From positions 4,084 to 68,083 of the forward strand of contig JAWLHA010000019.1 of the NCBI GenBank assembly GCA_041690535.1: 64,000 bases of DNA, given 5' to 3'. Below, piece by piece: positions 50,888 through 59,299 of this stretch. Every line of letters starts with the position of its first letter. Position 1 is the first letter of the stretch. Origin of the DNA: JAWLHA01 sp041690535. GTDB lineage: Bacteria; Pseudomonadota; Gammaproteobacteria; Thiohalomonadales; Thiohalomonadaceae. Both the position numbers and the translations under genes were made by a program. The notes under the pieces are model-generated. The model ran no database searches. It worked only from the letters and a program-made list of their open reading frames with translations, and was not told the DNA's origin.

Positions 50888-51633
50888 TGGCGTTCCGCTT
50901 TCAACAGGCGAGCCTCTTGCGACTCGGGGAAGTTGTTGCGCAGCGACAACTCATAACTTGCCAGGGCATTCCGATCCCCCAGGATACGTTCGATACGAAT
51001 CCCCAGCCAAAGGGTCTCGGCCGTATGGCGCCCCACTTCGAGGTAGCGCTGCAGGTAGGCACGGGCGGAGAGAAAATTGCCCTGATCATAATTCCGCCTG
51101 GCCATGGCGACGAGCGCGTTGGGCAGCTTCGGATTGATCCCCAGGGCTTGCTTGAAATAGCGCTCCGCCTTGGCACCGTCGGGTTTGCGTTCCATGCAAA
51201 GCCCCAAATTCTCATAGGCTTGCGCCCGCTCGGGGTAGACCGGATTATCCAGCACTTTCAAAAACTGCCGCTCCGACTCCTCAATCCGCCCCCGATCGCA
51301 CAGGAACACACCATAGTTGTTCTGCAGTGCGGAATCGTTGGGCGCCAGGGAGAGGGCCTTCCGGAAATGCTTGTCTGCCTCGTCGAAGCGTTCCAGGCGT
51401 CGGTAAAGTTCGGCCAGGTAATGGTGGGCGTTGGGATAGGAGGGGTTAAGCTCCAGAGAGCGGTTCAACTTCTCCATCGCCACCTCATAGTTGCCGCGCA
51501 GCATGTAGCGCAGCCCCATGTCGGCATTGACCTCTGCAGCCTTCTCTCTGTTTCCCTCTTTCGTGGGCTGGTTCGAGCAGCCGGCGATGACGAACGACAG
51601 CGCAACGAGTCCCACAACCATTAGCCGTTTCAC
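50884..51633 (-). CDS. pilF: Type IV pilus biogenesis lipoprotein PilF/PilW
   Basis: A 249-aa TPR pilotin lipoprotein. The lipobox VIAGC gives C19. About six TPR repeats follow (GLRYMLRGNYEVAMEKLNRS, AHHYLAELYRRLERFDEADK, NNYGVFLCDRGRIEESERQF). It aids outer membrane assembly of the PilQ secretin. No other pilus genes are in the window. Neighbours rlmN and rodZ match the conserved order. Confidence 0.93.
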   Translation of the reverse strand: MKRLMVVGLVALSFVIAGCSNQPTKEGNREKAAEVNADMGLRYMLRGNYEVAMEKLNRSLELNPSYPNAHHYLAELYRRLERFDEADKHFRKALSLAPNDSALQNNYGVFLCDRGRIEESERQFLKVLDNPVYPERAQAYENLGLCMERKPDGAKAERYFKQALGINPKLPNALVAMARRNYDQGNFLSARAYLQRYLEVGRHTAETLWLGIRIERILGDRNALASYELSLRNNFPESQEARLLKAERQ

Positions 51634-52742
51634 TAGGCGATGCGCTCCTCTTTGATCACGAAACGCTCACTCCTTCGGGTACGGTCCTGGATCTCACCGA
51701 CCAGCTGACCGCAGGCGGCCGCGATATCCTCACCCCGGGTCTTGCGGGTAATGGTCACGATACCGGATGCCATCAGGATATCCCGGAACCGATCGATGTC
51801 CTCCTGAGGAGAGCAACGATACGGTGCCCCCGGGAACGGATTGAAGGGGATGAGATTCACCTTGGATGGCACATTCCCGAGGATTTTCGCCAGCTTGCGC
51901 GCATGGGCGGGGGTGTCGTTGACCCCGGCCAACATCACGTACTCGAAGGTGACCCGGCGGTGGGGCTTACCGACGACATAGCGCCGACACGCCTCGAGCA
52001 GCTGGGCGATGGGGTACTTCCGGTTGATCGGCACCAGCTGATCCCGAAGTGCATCGTCGGGCGCATGGAGTGAGACCGCCAGGCTGACCTCACTTAGTTC
52101 GCGCAGCCGTTCAATCCCGGGCACAACCCCGGCCGTACTGAGCGTCACCCGACGCTTGGAGATCCCGAAGGCGAGGTCGTCCTGCATGACATCGGTGGCC
52201 TTCACCACGTTGTCGAGATTCAGCAGGGGTTCACCCATCCCCATGAGCACCACATTGGTGATCACCCGCTCTCCCTTGTTCTCGGGGATTCCCAGGGAGC
52301 GGGCGGCGAGCAGCACCTGCCCGACGATCTCGGCCACACTCAGGTTGCGGCTGAAACCTTGCCGTGCTGTGGAGCAGAAACTGCATGCCAGCGCACACCC
52401 CGCCTGGGAAGAGACACACAATGTCCCCCGTTCACCATCGGGAATGAACACCATCTCCACACTGTTGTCGCACTCCAGGCGCAACAGCCACTTGCGCGTG
52501 CCGTCACGCGAGGGGTGCTCCTGCAAGACCTCGGGGAGGCGCACCTCGGCCAGCTCATTCAGCCGTGTGCGCAGCGCCTTACTCAGGTTGGTCATGGCAT
52601 CGAAATCATCGACGCCGTAGTGGTAAATCCATTTCATGACCTGAGTAGCGCGAAAGGCCTTCTCCCCCAACCCGGCGAAGAAGGCCTCCGTCTCCTGACG
52701 AGTCAGGCCGAGCAGATTGATTTTCTCCAGCTGTTCAGCCAT
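51633..52742 (-). CDS. rlmN: Dual-specificity 23S rRNA/tRNA methyltransferase RlmN
   Basis: A 369-aa radical SAM enzyme that methylates C2 of A2503 in 23S rRNA and A37 in tRNAs. GTLCVSSQAGCALACSFCST carries the CxxxCxxC cluster motif and an adjacent structural cysteine. The methyl-carrying cysteine is near the C-terminus (AAACGQLVGEI). Its ATG is one base beyond the pilF ATG region, with stop and start overlapping. Confidence 0.95.
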   Translation of the reverse strand: MAEQLEKINLLGLTRQETEAFFAGLGEKAFRATQVMKWIYHYGVDDFDAMTNLSKALRTRLNELAEVRLPEVLQEHPSRDGTRKWLLRLECDNSVEMVFIPDGERGTLCVSSQAGCALACSFCSTARQGFSRNLSVAEIVGQVLLAARSLGIPENKGERVITNVVLMGMGEPLLNLDNVVKATDVMQDDLAFGISKRRVTLSTAGVVPGIERLRELSEVSLAVSLHAPDDALRDQLVPINRKYPIAQLLEACRRYVVGKPHRRVTFEYVMLAGVNDTPAHARKLAKILGNVPSKVNLIPFNPFPGAPYRCSPQEDIDRFRDILMASGIVTITRKTRGEDIAAACGQLVGEIQDRTRRSERFVIKEERIA

Positions 52743-52778
52743 TCATCAGACCTGTAGCAATGGGTTCGGCGCCCGCAA

Positions 52779-53210
52779 TCAACGGGTCCGGGGGCAGAGC
52801 TCTTCCGGTTTGAAGAAGAACTCAATCTCGCACTTGGCGGTTTCGGGAGCGTCGGAGCCATGCACCGCGTTCTCATCAATGGAGACGGCGAAGTCCGCGC
52901 GGATGGTGCCGGGCGCGGCCTCTTTGGGGTTGGTGGCCCCCATCAGTTCACGATTCTTCGCGACGGCGTCCTCACCTTCGAGCACCTGGACCATCACCGG
53001 GCCGGAGGTCATGAAGCTCACCAGATCGTTGAAGAAGGGGCGCTCCTTGTGCACGGCATAGAAGCCTTCCGCCTGTTCGCGGCTGAGATGCATCATCTTG
53101 GCAGCGATGATCTTGAGGCCACCCTTCTCGAAACGGCTGTAGATATCGCCGATCACGTTCTTGGCCACAGCATCGGGCTTGATAATGGAAATGGTACGTT
53201 CGATTGCCAT
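52779..53210 (-). CDS. ndk: Nucleoside diphosphate kinase
   Basis: A 143-aa enzyme that transfers phosphate between NTPs and NDPs through a phosphohistidine. The start is ERTISIIKPDAVAKNVIGDI, KxPFF-type RPFFNDLV follows, and the active histidine lies in ENAVHGSDAPETAK. It sits between rlmN and iscX as in related genomes. Confidence 0.95.
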   Translation of the reverse strand: MAIERTISIIKPDAVAKNVIGDIYSRFEKGGLKIIAAKMMHLSREQAEGFYAVHKERPFFNDLVSFMTSGPVMVQVLEGEDAVAKNRELMGATNPKEAAPGTIRADFAVSIDENAVHGSDAPETAKCEIEFFFKPEELCPRTR

Positions 53211-53311
53211 CGGGTTCTCCGTCGGTCCTTAGTCTTTGTATAGGTAAGACAATTAAATGCGGAATTATACGCAGCCGGCCTTGTGCATGCCAGCATATGG
53301 ACGTGTGGAAC

Positions 53312-53565
53312 CAGGGTAAACGCAACGAACTATTCAGCCGTTCCCCCGACCTGTCGCCTCTCCCCGGTAGGAGCCCAGCCCTCTGGGCGATTGCTGCGCG
53401 AGCTTTACCGATGCAATCGCCCAGAGGGCGGGGCTTCTACGTGAGGCACTCGGGCTGTTGGGTCTGAATAGTTACACGCACACTTACCCAAGAGCGATGT
53501 AAGGACCCCCGGGCGCCGCCGGCCTGCACTCCGGCTCAGAGCCCCCGGGGGGGGCGTGCAAGGGC
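53312..53565. mobile_element. Repeat R1 interrupted by repeat R2
   Basis: R1 begins at CCAGGGTAAACGCA (53311-53324) and resumes at ACGCACACTTACCCAAGAGC (53476 on). Between the two halves lies a 150-bp R2 element. ACGCA occurs on both sides, a trace of target duplication. Beyond 53505 the R1 body is divergent but still ends in a GTGCAAGG-type sequence. This fills the 444-base gap between ndk and iscX. Confidence 0.75.
53326..53475. mobile_element. Repeat family R2, copy 1 (nested)
   Basis: The element has ends AACTATTCAG and CTGAATAGTT and a central palindrome in which GGAGCCCAGCCCTCTGGGCG faces CGCCCAGAGGGCGGGGCTTC. It differs at few positions from the copy at 62784-62933. It is inserted in an R1 element and therefore moved later. 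Confidence 0.8.
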
Positions 53566-53654
53566 ACAGGTCCCGTGCATCGCCACAGCCGTGTCAGTAC
53601 GGACGTGAATGCAGCGGAACGCTGCCCGTATCCCGCCAGTGGGTGAAGGAGCGC

Positions 53655-53855
53655 TCAGTCGCGCTCTTCTATCCACGCCATCTGAATGGCTTCGAGGATC
53701 TTCTCGTTGGAGCGGCTAGGGTCATCGGCGAACTCCTCCAGCTCACATACCCAACGATGAAGGTCGGTAAAGCGCACCAAACGGGGGTCCACATCAGGAT
53801 GGGTCTCGTCGAGGGCGATGGCCAGGTCGTTCACATCCGTCCACTTCACGCTCAT
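53655..53855 (-). CDS. iscX: Iron-sulfur assembly adaptor IscX
   Basis: A 66-aa acidic protein that binds IscS and iron and tunes cluster assembly. VKWTDVNDLAIALDETHPDV and RFTDLHRWV are characteristic, as is the final ILEAIQMAWIEE. The GGAGAGAA site supports the ATG at 53855. It is the last isc gene, but 305 bases separate it from fdx. Confidence 0.93.
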   Translation of the reverse strand: MSVKWTDVNDLAIALDETHPDVDPRLVRFTDLHRWVCELEEFADDPSRSNEKILEAIQMAWIEERD

Positions 53856-53955
53856 GTTCTCTCCTCTGTTCTCTCCGGGACGTGGTCCCCGCAGTGGCAT
53901 CGGTCCCGCAAATACCCCCAGGAACACCGGGCCGGCAAGTCCGACTACCTGATAT

Positions 53956-53984
53956 GTAGGGTGGATAAGCGCAGCGCATCCACC
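53956..53984. repeat. GTAGGGTGGATAAGCGCAGC palindrome, single copy
   Basis: It matches the left arm of the palindrome at 33886-33958 over 29 bases. It lies in the 305-base gap between iscX and fdx, otherwise without features I can name. Confidence 0.7.
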
Positions 53985-54160
53985 GGGTCGTGGTGCGGGA
54001 ACGTCAATGGGCCTGTCCACCGCCGGTTCGCTGCCATCTGCGGCACACACTGGCGCAATTGACGATTGTTCCGGTCACCTGTTCGGGACTCCAGGTGCCG
54101 CCGCTACGCGCCGAACGCGTGCCTACAGGCTCGCTCTCAAGGACCCTGGCCAGCGTTGGG

Positions 54161-54499
54161 TCAGTGGTGTTCCGACGCAAGGTTGATGGTATACCTCGGA
54201 ATTTCGACCACGAGATCTTCCTCGCCCACTACCGCCTGGCAAGAGAGCCGAGACTCCGGCTCCAGGCCCCAGGCCTTGTCGAGCATATCCTCTTCCAGCT
54301 CGTCGGCCTCGTTCAGGGAGTGGAATCCCTCACGGATCACCACATGACAGGTGGTACAGGCACAGGACTTCTCGCAGGCGTGCTCGATCTCGATGCCGTG
54401 GGCAAGCGCGGCGTCGCAGATGGTGACACCGGGTTCAGCCTGGATCACCGCCCCTTCAGGGCAGATCTCGTCATGGGGGAGGAAAATGATTTGCGGCAT
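54161..54499 (-). CDS. fdx: ISC-type [2Fe-2S] ferredoxin
   Basis: A 112-aa adrenodoxin-like ferredoxin that supplies electrons for cluster assembly. EHACEKSCACTTCHVV and RLSCQAVV hold the four ligands in the C-x5-C-x2-C ... C pattern. MLDKAWGLEPESRL is the conserved segment of the family. hscA follows upstream with an R1 fragment between. Confidence 0.94.
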   Translation of the reverse strand: MPQIIFLPHDEICPEGAVIQAEPGVTICDAALAHGIEIEHACEKSCACTTCHVVIREGFHSLNEADELEEDMLDKAWGLEPESRLSCQAVVGEEDLVVEIPRYTINLASEHH

Positions 54500-54612
54500 G
54501 GTCTCACTCCGCTTGGTGATAAGGGAAGCTCAGGAGGCTCGAAGTTCCGCCTCAGCCGACATCCTCGCGGGCCCAGCGGTTCCGCGCCTGATGTCGCCTA
54601 CGGGCAATTTCC

Positions 54613-54762
54613 TGCGGCCGTCGAGCGTACACGGATGGAAGATGATTGCTCCTGCATAATCTTCACTCCGACATCCATATCGGTCGTATTCACAGGGCAC
54701 CTGCTTTCGAGGACTTACATCGCTCACAGCACAGCCGTGACGTAAGCATGCGTTCGCCCTGC
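54613..54762. repeat. Repeat family R1, long-type partial copy
   Basis: The stretch GCGGCCGTCGAGCGTACACG to GCATGCGTTCGCCCTGC is the reverse of the left half of the element at 31090-31356, including the CAATCATCTTCC-type insert. Only one terminal arm remains. It separates hscA and fdx, which are normally adjacent. Confidence 0.8.
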
Positions 54763-54775
54763 GCTCTGCACCGTA

Positions 54776-56650
54776 TCAATTGAACTCGTCCAGCGCGTGC
54801 CCGGAGAGCGCCTTCTGTATGCTGGCATTCATACGTCGTGCCGCGAACTCGGAACTGGCCTTGTTGAGGGCATCCAGCGCCGTCTTGATGGCCTTGTGAT
54901 CGCTCCCCTGGCGCGCCTGGCGCACCACATCCATTGCCCGTTCCAACTCCCCGCGCTCGGCAGCCGACAGAAGCGCCTCGCCATCTGCGTCGAGGGCCAC
55001 CTGCAACGCGTCCAGCACCCGATCGGCCTCCACCTGCTGCTCTCGCAGGTTGCGGGCATTCATGTCCTCGCGCGCGTGGTCCATGGACTCGCGCAGCATT
55101 CGCTCGATCTCGTTGTCGCTCAACCCGTACGACGGCTTGACCTGGATGCTGCTCTCCACCCCAGTGGTCTGCTCCCGGGCCGTGACCGACAGCAGCCCAT
55201 CGGCATCCACCTGAAAGGTCACACGGATCCGCGCGGCGCCCGCGGTCATGGCGGGGATGCCCCGCAGTTCGAACCGGGCCAGGGAGCGGGAATCACTGAC
55301 CAACTCGCGCTCGCCCTGAACGACGTGGACGGCCATGGCTGTCTGCCCATCCTTGAACGTCGTGAAATCCTGAGCCCGGGCGACAGGAATGGTGGTATTA
55401 CGGGGAATAATCTTTTCGACCAACCCGCCCATGGTCTCAATCCCCAGCGACAGCGGGATCACGTCCAGAAGCAGCATCTGGTCATCGGGCTTGTTGCCGA
55501 CCAGCACATCCGCCTGCATGGCGGCACCGATGGCCACCACCTTGTCGGGGTCGATGTCCACCAAGGGATCGCGACCGAAGAATTCGCCCACCAGTTCACG
55601 CACGCGCGGCACGCGGGTAGACCCCCCCACCATCACGACATCCTTGATCTCATTGGGGTCCACGCCCGCATCGCGCAGCGCGCGACGACAGGGAATCAAT
55701 GACTTGCGAATCAGCGGATCGACCAGCGCATCGAACTGCTCCCGGCTCAGTGCCCCTTCCCAATGGCTGCCGTCGGCGAGCTCCAGTTTGATCGCCGCGA
55801 TGTCAGAGGCCGTCAGGGTCTCCTTGGCCGCGCAGGCGTCCCGCATCAGACGGCGCAACTGGTGGTGATCCGCGTCATCGGCGATGCCGGCCTGCCCCAT
55901 GATCCACTCTGCCACCGCGCGGTCCATGTCGTCGCCCCCGAGGGCCGAATCCCCGGAGGTCGCGAGCACCTCGAACACCCCCTTGTTGAGACGCAAGATG
56001 GAGATATCGAAGGTGCCGCCCCCCAGGTCGTAAACCGCGATAACCCCTTCCGAGCCCCCATCCAATCCATAGGCCACGGCGGCGGCGGTCGGCTCATTGA
56101 GCAGGCGCAGGACGTTGAGGCTGGCCAACTTTGCCGCGTCCTTGGTGGCTTGCCGCTGCGCGTCATCGAAATAGGCAGGCACCGTGATGACCACCCCGGT
56201 CAGCTCACCCCCGAGACTCGACTCGGCCCGTTGGCGCAGTGACTTGAGAATCTCAGCGGAAACCTCCACCGGACTCACGTCCCCACCTGCCGTGCGCAAC
56301 CGTGGCATGCGGGACTCCGCATCCACGAATTCGTAGGGGAGCCGCGAGCCGAGGCTCTTCACGTCGTTTACGCCCCGCCCCATGAACCGCTTCACCGAGA
56401 CGATGGTGTTGAGCGGGTCCCGGGCGGCCTCCGCCTTCGCCTCCTGACCAACCACCCGGCTGCCGCCCCCCAGGTACCGCACCACCGAGGGAAGCAGGTG
56501 ATTGCCTTCCGCATCGGGCAGTGTCTCGGCCATGCCGCTTCGCACGGTCGCCACCAGGGAGTTGGTGGTTCCGAGATCGATACCGGCCGCCAACCGGTGC
56601 TGATGGGGCGCGGCGGACTGTCCAGGTTCGCTGATTTGGAGTAAAGCCAT
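54776..56650 (-). CDS. hscA: Hsp70-type chaperone HscA
   Basis: A 624-aa chaperone that releases Fe-S clusters from IscU with HscB. The N-terminal ATPase domain has GIDLGTTNSLVATVRSG, AVAYGLDGG and DLGGGTFDIS. The substrate-binding domain follows and the end is a short HscA-type lid. Fdx, IscU and HscB genes are adjacent, which separates it from DnaK. Confidence 0.95.
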   Translation of the reverse strand: MALLQISEPGQSAAPHQHRLAAGIDLGTTNSLVATVRSGMAETLPDAEGNHLLPSVVRYLGGGSRVVGQEAKAEAARDPLNTIVSVKRFMGRGVNDVKSLGSRLPYEFVDAESRMPRLRTAGGDVSPVEVSAEILKSLRQRAESSLGGELTGVVITVPAYFDDAQRQATKDAAKLASLNVLRLLNEPTAAAVAYGLDGGSEGVIAVYDLGGGTFDISILRLNKGVFEVLATSGDSALGGDDMDRAVAEWIMGQAGIADDADHHQLRRLMRDACAAKETLTASDIAAIKLELADGSHWEGALSREQFDALVDPLIRKSLIPCRRALRDAGVDPNEIKDVVMVGGSTRVPRVRELVGEFFGRDPLVDIDPDKVVAIGAAMQADVLVGNKPDDQMLLLDVIPLSLGIETMGGLVEKIIPRNTTIPVARAQDFTTFKDGQTAMAVHVVQGERELVSDSRSLARFELRGIPAMTAGAARIRVTFQVDADGLLSVTAREQTTGVESSIQVKPSYGLSDNEIERMLRESMDHAREDMNARNLREQQVEADRVLDALQVALDADGEALLSAAERGELERAMDVVRQARQGSDHKAIKTALDALNKASSEFAARRMNASIQKALSGHALDEFN

Positions 56651-56678
56651 ATCTCGCTCTTGGGGATTGGGTGGAGGG

Positions 56679-57230
56679 TCAGCCTTCGTGGACCAGATCT
56701 TCTTCGAGGATGGCTACCTCATCGAGGAGCTTGTGCATGAACTGCATCTTAAGCACGCATGCCCGCGCCCTCGCCAGCGCCTCGGGGCTGCCGTCGTCGA
56801 AGGCACTACGCAACTCGTCCGCAAGGATGCGATCGCGTCTTTCGATATCGTCCCTCACGGCCGCCAGGGCGACGAAAGGATCGCGACTCCCCCGTACCTC
56901 AGCCAGTGCTTCCCGCAGCTCCATCTGGGCCATCAAAAAGCCGGGGTCCGAGATGGTGTTGGTATCGTCGAGGCCCACGCCCCACAGCTCCAGGAGATAA
57001 CGCGCCCTGGCCAGCGGACTCCTCAGGATCCGATACCCCTCATTGACGCGAGAGGCCTGCTGGACCGCCAGGCGCCGCTCCAGGTCCGTGCCGCCGGCGA
57101 ACCGATCCGGGTGAACGGCCTGCTGGAGTTCGCGGTAGCGCAACGCCAGCAGCTCGCTGTCCAACTCGAACCCGACCGGCAGGCCGAACAGCTCGAAATA
57201 GTCCTTGGCGGTGTCGGTCTGCATGCTCAT
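56679..57230 (-). CDS. hscB: J-domain co-chaperone HscB
   Basis: A 183-aa co-chaperone with an N-terminal J domain (DYFELFGLPVGFELD, then AVHPDRFAGGT with HPD) and a C-terminal helical domain that binds IscU (about 95-183). It stimulates HscA. Length and position between iscA and hscA fit. Confidence 0.93.
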   Translation of the reverse strand: MSMQTDTAKDYFELFGLPVGFELDSELLALRYRELQQAVHPDRFAGGTDLERRLAVQQASRVNEGYRILRSPLARARYLLELWGVGLDDTNTISDPGFLMAQMELREALAEVRGSRDPFVALAAVRDDIERRDRILADELRSAFDDGSPEALARARACVLKMQFMHKLLDEVAILEEDLVHEG

Positions 57231-57235
57231 CGGGG

Positions 57236-57559
57236 TCAGACGGTGAAGCTTTCACCGCAGCCGCAGGCGTCCTTCACGTTCGGGTTATTGAACTTGAAGC
57301 CCTCGTTGAGGCCATCTTTGGTGTAATCCAGTTCGGTGCCGTTCAGGTAGACAATGCTCTTGCGATCAACGATGACCTTGACCCCCTGGCTCTCGAACAC
57401 TTCGTCATCAGGGTCGATCGTGTCGGCAAATTCGAGCACATACGCCATACCGGAACATCCGGAGGTTTTCACCCCCAGGCGCAGCCCCTCCCCTTTTCCC
57501 CGGTTGGCGAGGAACGCCTTCACCCGATCTGCCGCCTTCTCGGTGAGCGTGACTGCCAT
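57236..57559 (-). CDS. iscA: A-type iron-sulfur carrier IscA
   Basis: A 107-aa carrier that binds iron or clusters through three cysteines: C35 in KTSGCSGMAYVLE and the pair in ACGCGESF near the end. It passes clusters to apo-proteins. It ends six bases before hscB. Confidence 0.95.
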   Translation of the reverse strand: MAVTLTEKAADRVKAFLANRGKGEGLRLGVKTSGCSGMAYVLEFADTIDPDDEVFESQGVKVIVDRKSIVYLNGTELDYTKDGLNEGFKFNNPNVKDACGCGESFTV

Positions 57560-57570
57560 GAGATGCCTCC

Positions 57571-57990
57571 TTACGCCGACTCGGATTGGACTTCGGCTTG
57601 TGCCTTGTCCTTGTGCTGCTTGGATTTGAAATCAGCGATGGCCGCCTTGATGGCATCTTCCGCCAGCACCGAGCAGTGGATCTTCACCGGGGGCAAGGCG
57701 AGCTCCTCGGCGATGTCCGAGTTTTTGATCTGCACGGCCTCATCCAGGGTCTTGCCCTTGACCCACTCCGTCACCAGGGAGCTGGAGGCGATGGCGGAAC
57801 CGCAGCCGTAAGTTTTGAAGCAGGCGTCCTCGATGACCCCTTGCTCGTTCACCTTGATCTGCAGACGCATCACGTCGCCGCAGGCAGGCGCCCCGACCAT
57901 TCCGGTACCCACGCTGGTGTCGTCTTTCTCGAACGTACCCACGTTGCGGGGATTTTCGTAGTGGTCGATTACCTTGTCGCTATAGGCCAT
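57571..57990 (-). CDS. iscU: Iron-sulfur cluster scaffold IscU
   Basis: A 139-aa scaffold on which IscS sulfur and iron form a cluster. Its cysteines lie in GAPACGDVMRLQI, YGCGSAIASSS and KIHCSVLAEDAI, with the LPPVK motif for HscA binding just before the last. A short Gln/Ala/Glu-rich tail extends past the usual end. Confidence 0.95.
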   Translation of the reverse strand: MAYSDKVIDHYENPRNVGTFEKDDTSVGTGMVGAPACGDVMRLQIKVNEQGVIEDACFKTYGCGSAIASSSLVTEWVKGKTLDEAVQIKNSDIAEELALPPVKIHCSVLAEDAIKAAIADFKSKQHKDKAQAEVQSESA

Positions 57991-58042
57991 TAACGTTTTC
58001 CTCGCGGATCAAATGCGCATTGTCAATTTGGCGATCTTACCC

Positions 58043-59260
58043 TCAATGGGCGGTCCACTGCACCGTCGAGAGGTCGATTCCCTCCTTGAACATCTCCCAC
58101 AGAGGGGAAAGCTCGCGCAACTTGCCGATTTTCTCGTGGATGAGGGCGGCCGCGTAGTCGACCTCCTCCTCGGTGGTGAACCGGCCGATGGTGAACCGCA
58201 GGGAGCTGTGCGCCAACTCATCGGAACGTCCGAGGGCACGCAGCACGTAGGAGGGTTCCAGACTGGCCGATGTGCAGGCCGAGCCGGAGGAAACCGCGAG
58301 GTCGCGCAGGGCCATCATCAGGGACTCCCCCTCGACGAAGGCGAAACTGATGTTCAAGTTGTGGGGGACGCGGTGCTCCAGGTCACCGTTGATGTAGACC
58401 TCCTCGATGCCCTTCAGGCCATCGAGCAGCCGGTCCCGAAGCATGCGAATGCGCTCGTTTTCGGCGGCCATCTCCTCCCGGGCAATGCGGAAGGCCTCTC
58501 CCATGCCGACGATCTGGTGCGTGGCGAGGGTCCCGGAGCGCATGCCTCGCTCGTGGCCCCCGCCATGCATCTGGGCCTCCAGCCGCACGCGGGGCTTGCG
58601 CCGGACATAGAGCGCGCCGATCCCCTTGGGGCCATAGACCTTGTGGGCAGAGAGCGACAGGAGGTCGATCTTCATCGCCTCCACATCGATCGCCACCTTG
58701 CCGGCGCTCTGGGCTGCGTCTACATGCAACAATACCTTCCTGGCCCGGCACAGCTCACCGATGGCCTTGAGGTCCTGAATCACCCCGATTTCATTGTTGA
58801 CGTGCATGAGGGAGACGAGAGTGGTGTCCTCCCGCATGGCCGCCTCGAGCTTTCCAAGATCGATGAGGCCGCTCGACTCCGGGGCCAGATAGGTCACCTC
58901 GAATCCCTCCCGCTCCAGCTGGCGGCAGGTGTCCAGGACCGCCTTGTGTTCGGTCTTGGAGGTGATGATGTGTTTGCCCTTCTTCTCATAGAAGTGGGCA
59001 GCCCCCTTGATGGCCAGGTTGTCGGACTCGGTCGCGCCGGAGGTCCAGACGATCTCCTTGGGATCGGCGTTAATCAGGGCGGCAACGTTCTTGCGGGCTT
59101 CCTCGACCGCCTCTTCCGAGTCCCAACCGAACTGATGGGAGCGTGAGGCCGGGTTGCCGAACAATCCGTCCTCCAGGGTCAGATAGCGGCACATCTTCTC
59201 CGCCACTCGCGGGTCGACCGGCGTGGTGGCCGAGTAATCGAGGTAAATGGGCTTTCTCAT
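58043..59260 (-). CDS. iscS: Cysteine desulfurase IscS
   Basis: A 405-aa PLP enzyme that takes sulfur from cysteine for Fe-S clusters and tRNA thiolation. SKTEHKAVLDTCRQLE holds the PLP-stacking histidine, LSLSAHKVYGPKGIGAL the lysine, and SSGSACTSASLEPSYVL the persulfide cysteine on a long loop. iscU follows after 52 bases. A second desulfurase gene lies upstream. Confidence 0.95.
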   Translation of the reverse strand: MRKPIYLDYSATTPVDPRVAEKMCRYLTLEDGLFGNPASRSHQFGWDSEEAVEEARKNVAALINADPKEIVWTSGATESDNLAIKGAAHFYEKKGKHIITSKTEHKAVLDTCRQLEREGFEVTYLAPESSGLIDLGKLEAAMREDTTLVSLMHVNNEIGVIQDLKAIGELCRARKVLLHVDAAQSAGKVAIDVEAMKIDLLSLSAHKVYGPKGIGALYVRRKPRVRLEAQMHGGGHERGMRSGTLATHQIVGMGEAFRIAREEMAAENERIRMLRDRLLDGLKGIEEVYINGDLEHRVPHNLNISFAFVEGESLMMALRDLAVSSGSACTSASLEPSYVLRALGRSDELAHSSLRFTIGRFTTEEEVDYAAALIHEKIGKLRELSPLWEMFKEGIDLSTVQWTAH

Positions 59261-59299
59261 TGATTGTCTCCACTCCGCTTTGCCTGGCTGCAGGGATGC

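Noticed and set aside
53556..54062. 168-codon rightward frame opposite iscX
   Set aside because: iscX on the other strand is a clear match at its usual place, and this frame includes repeat sequence.
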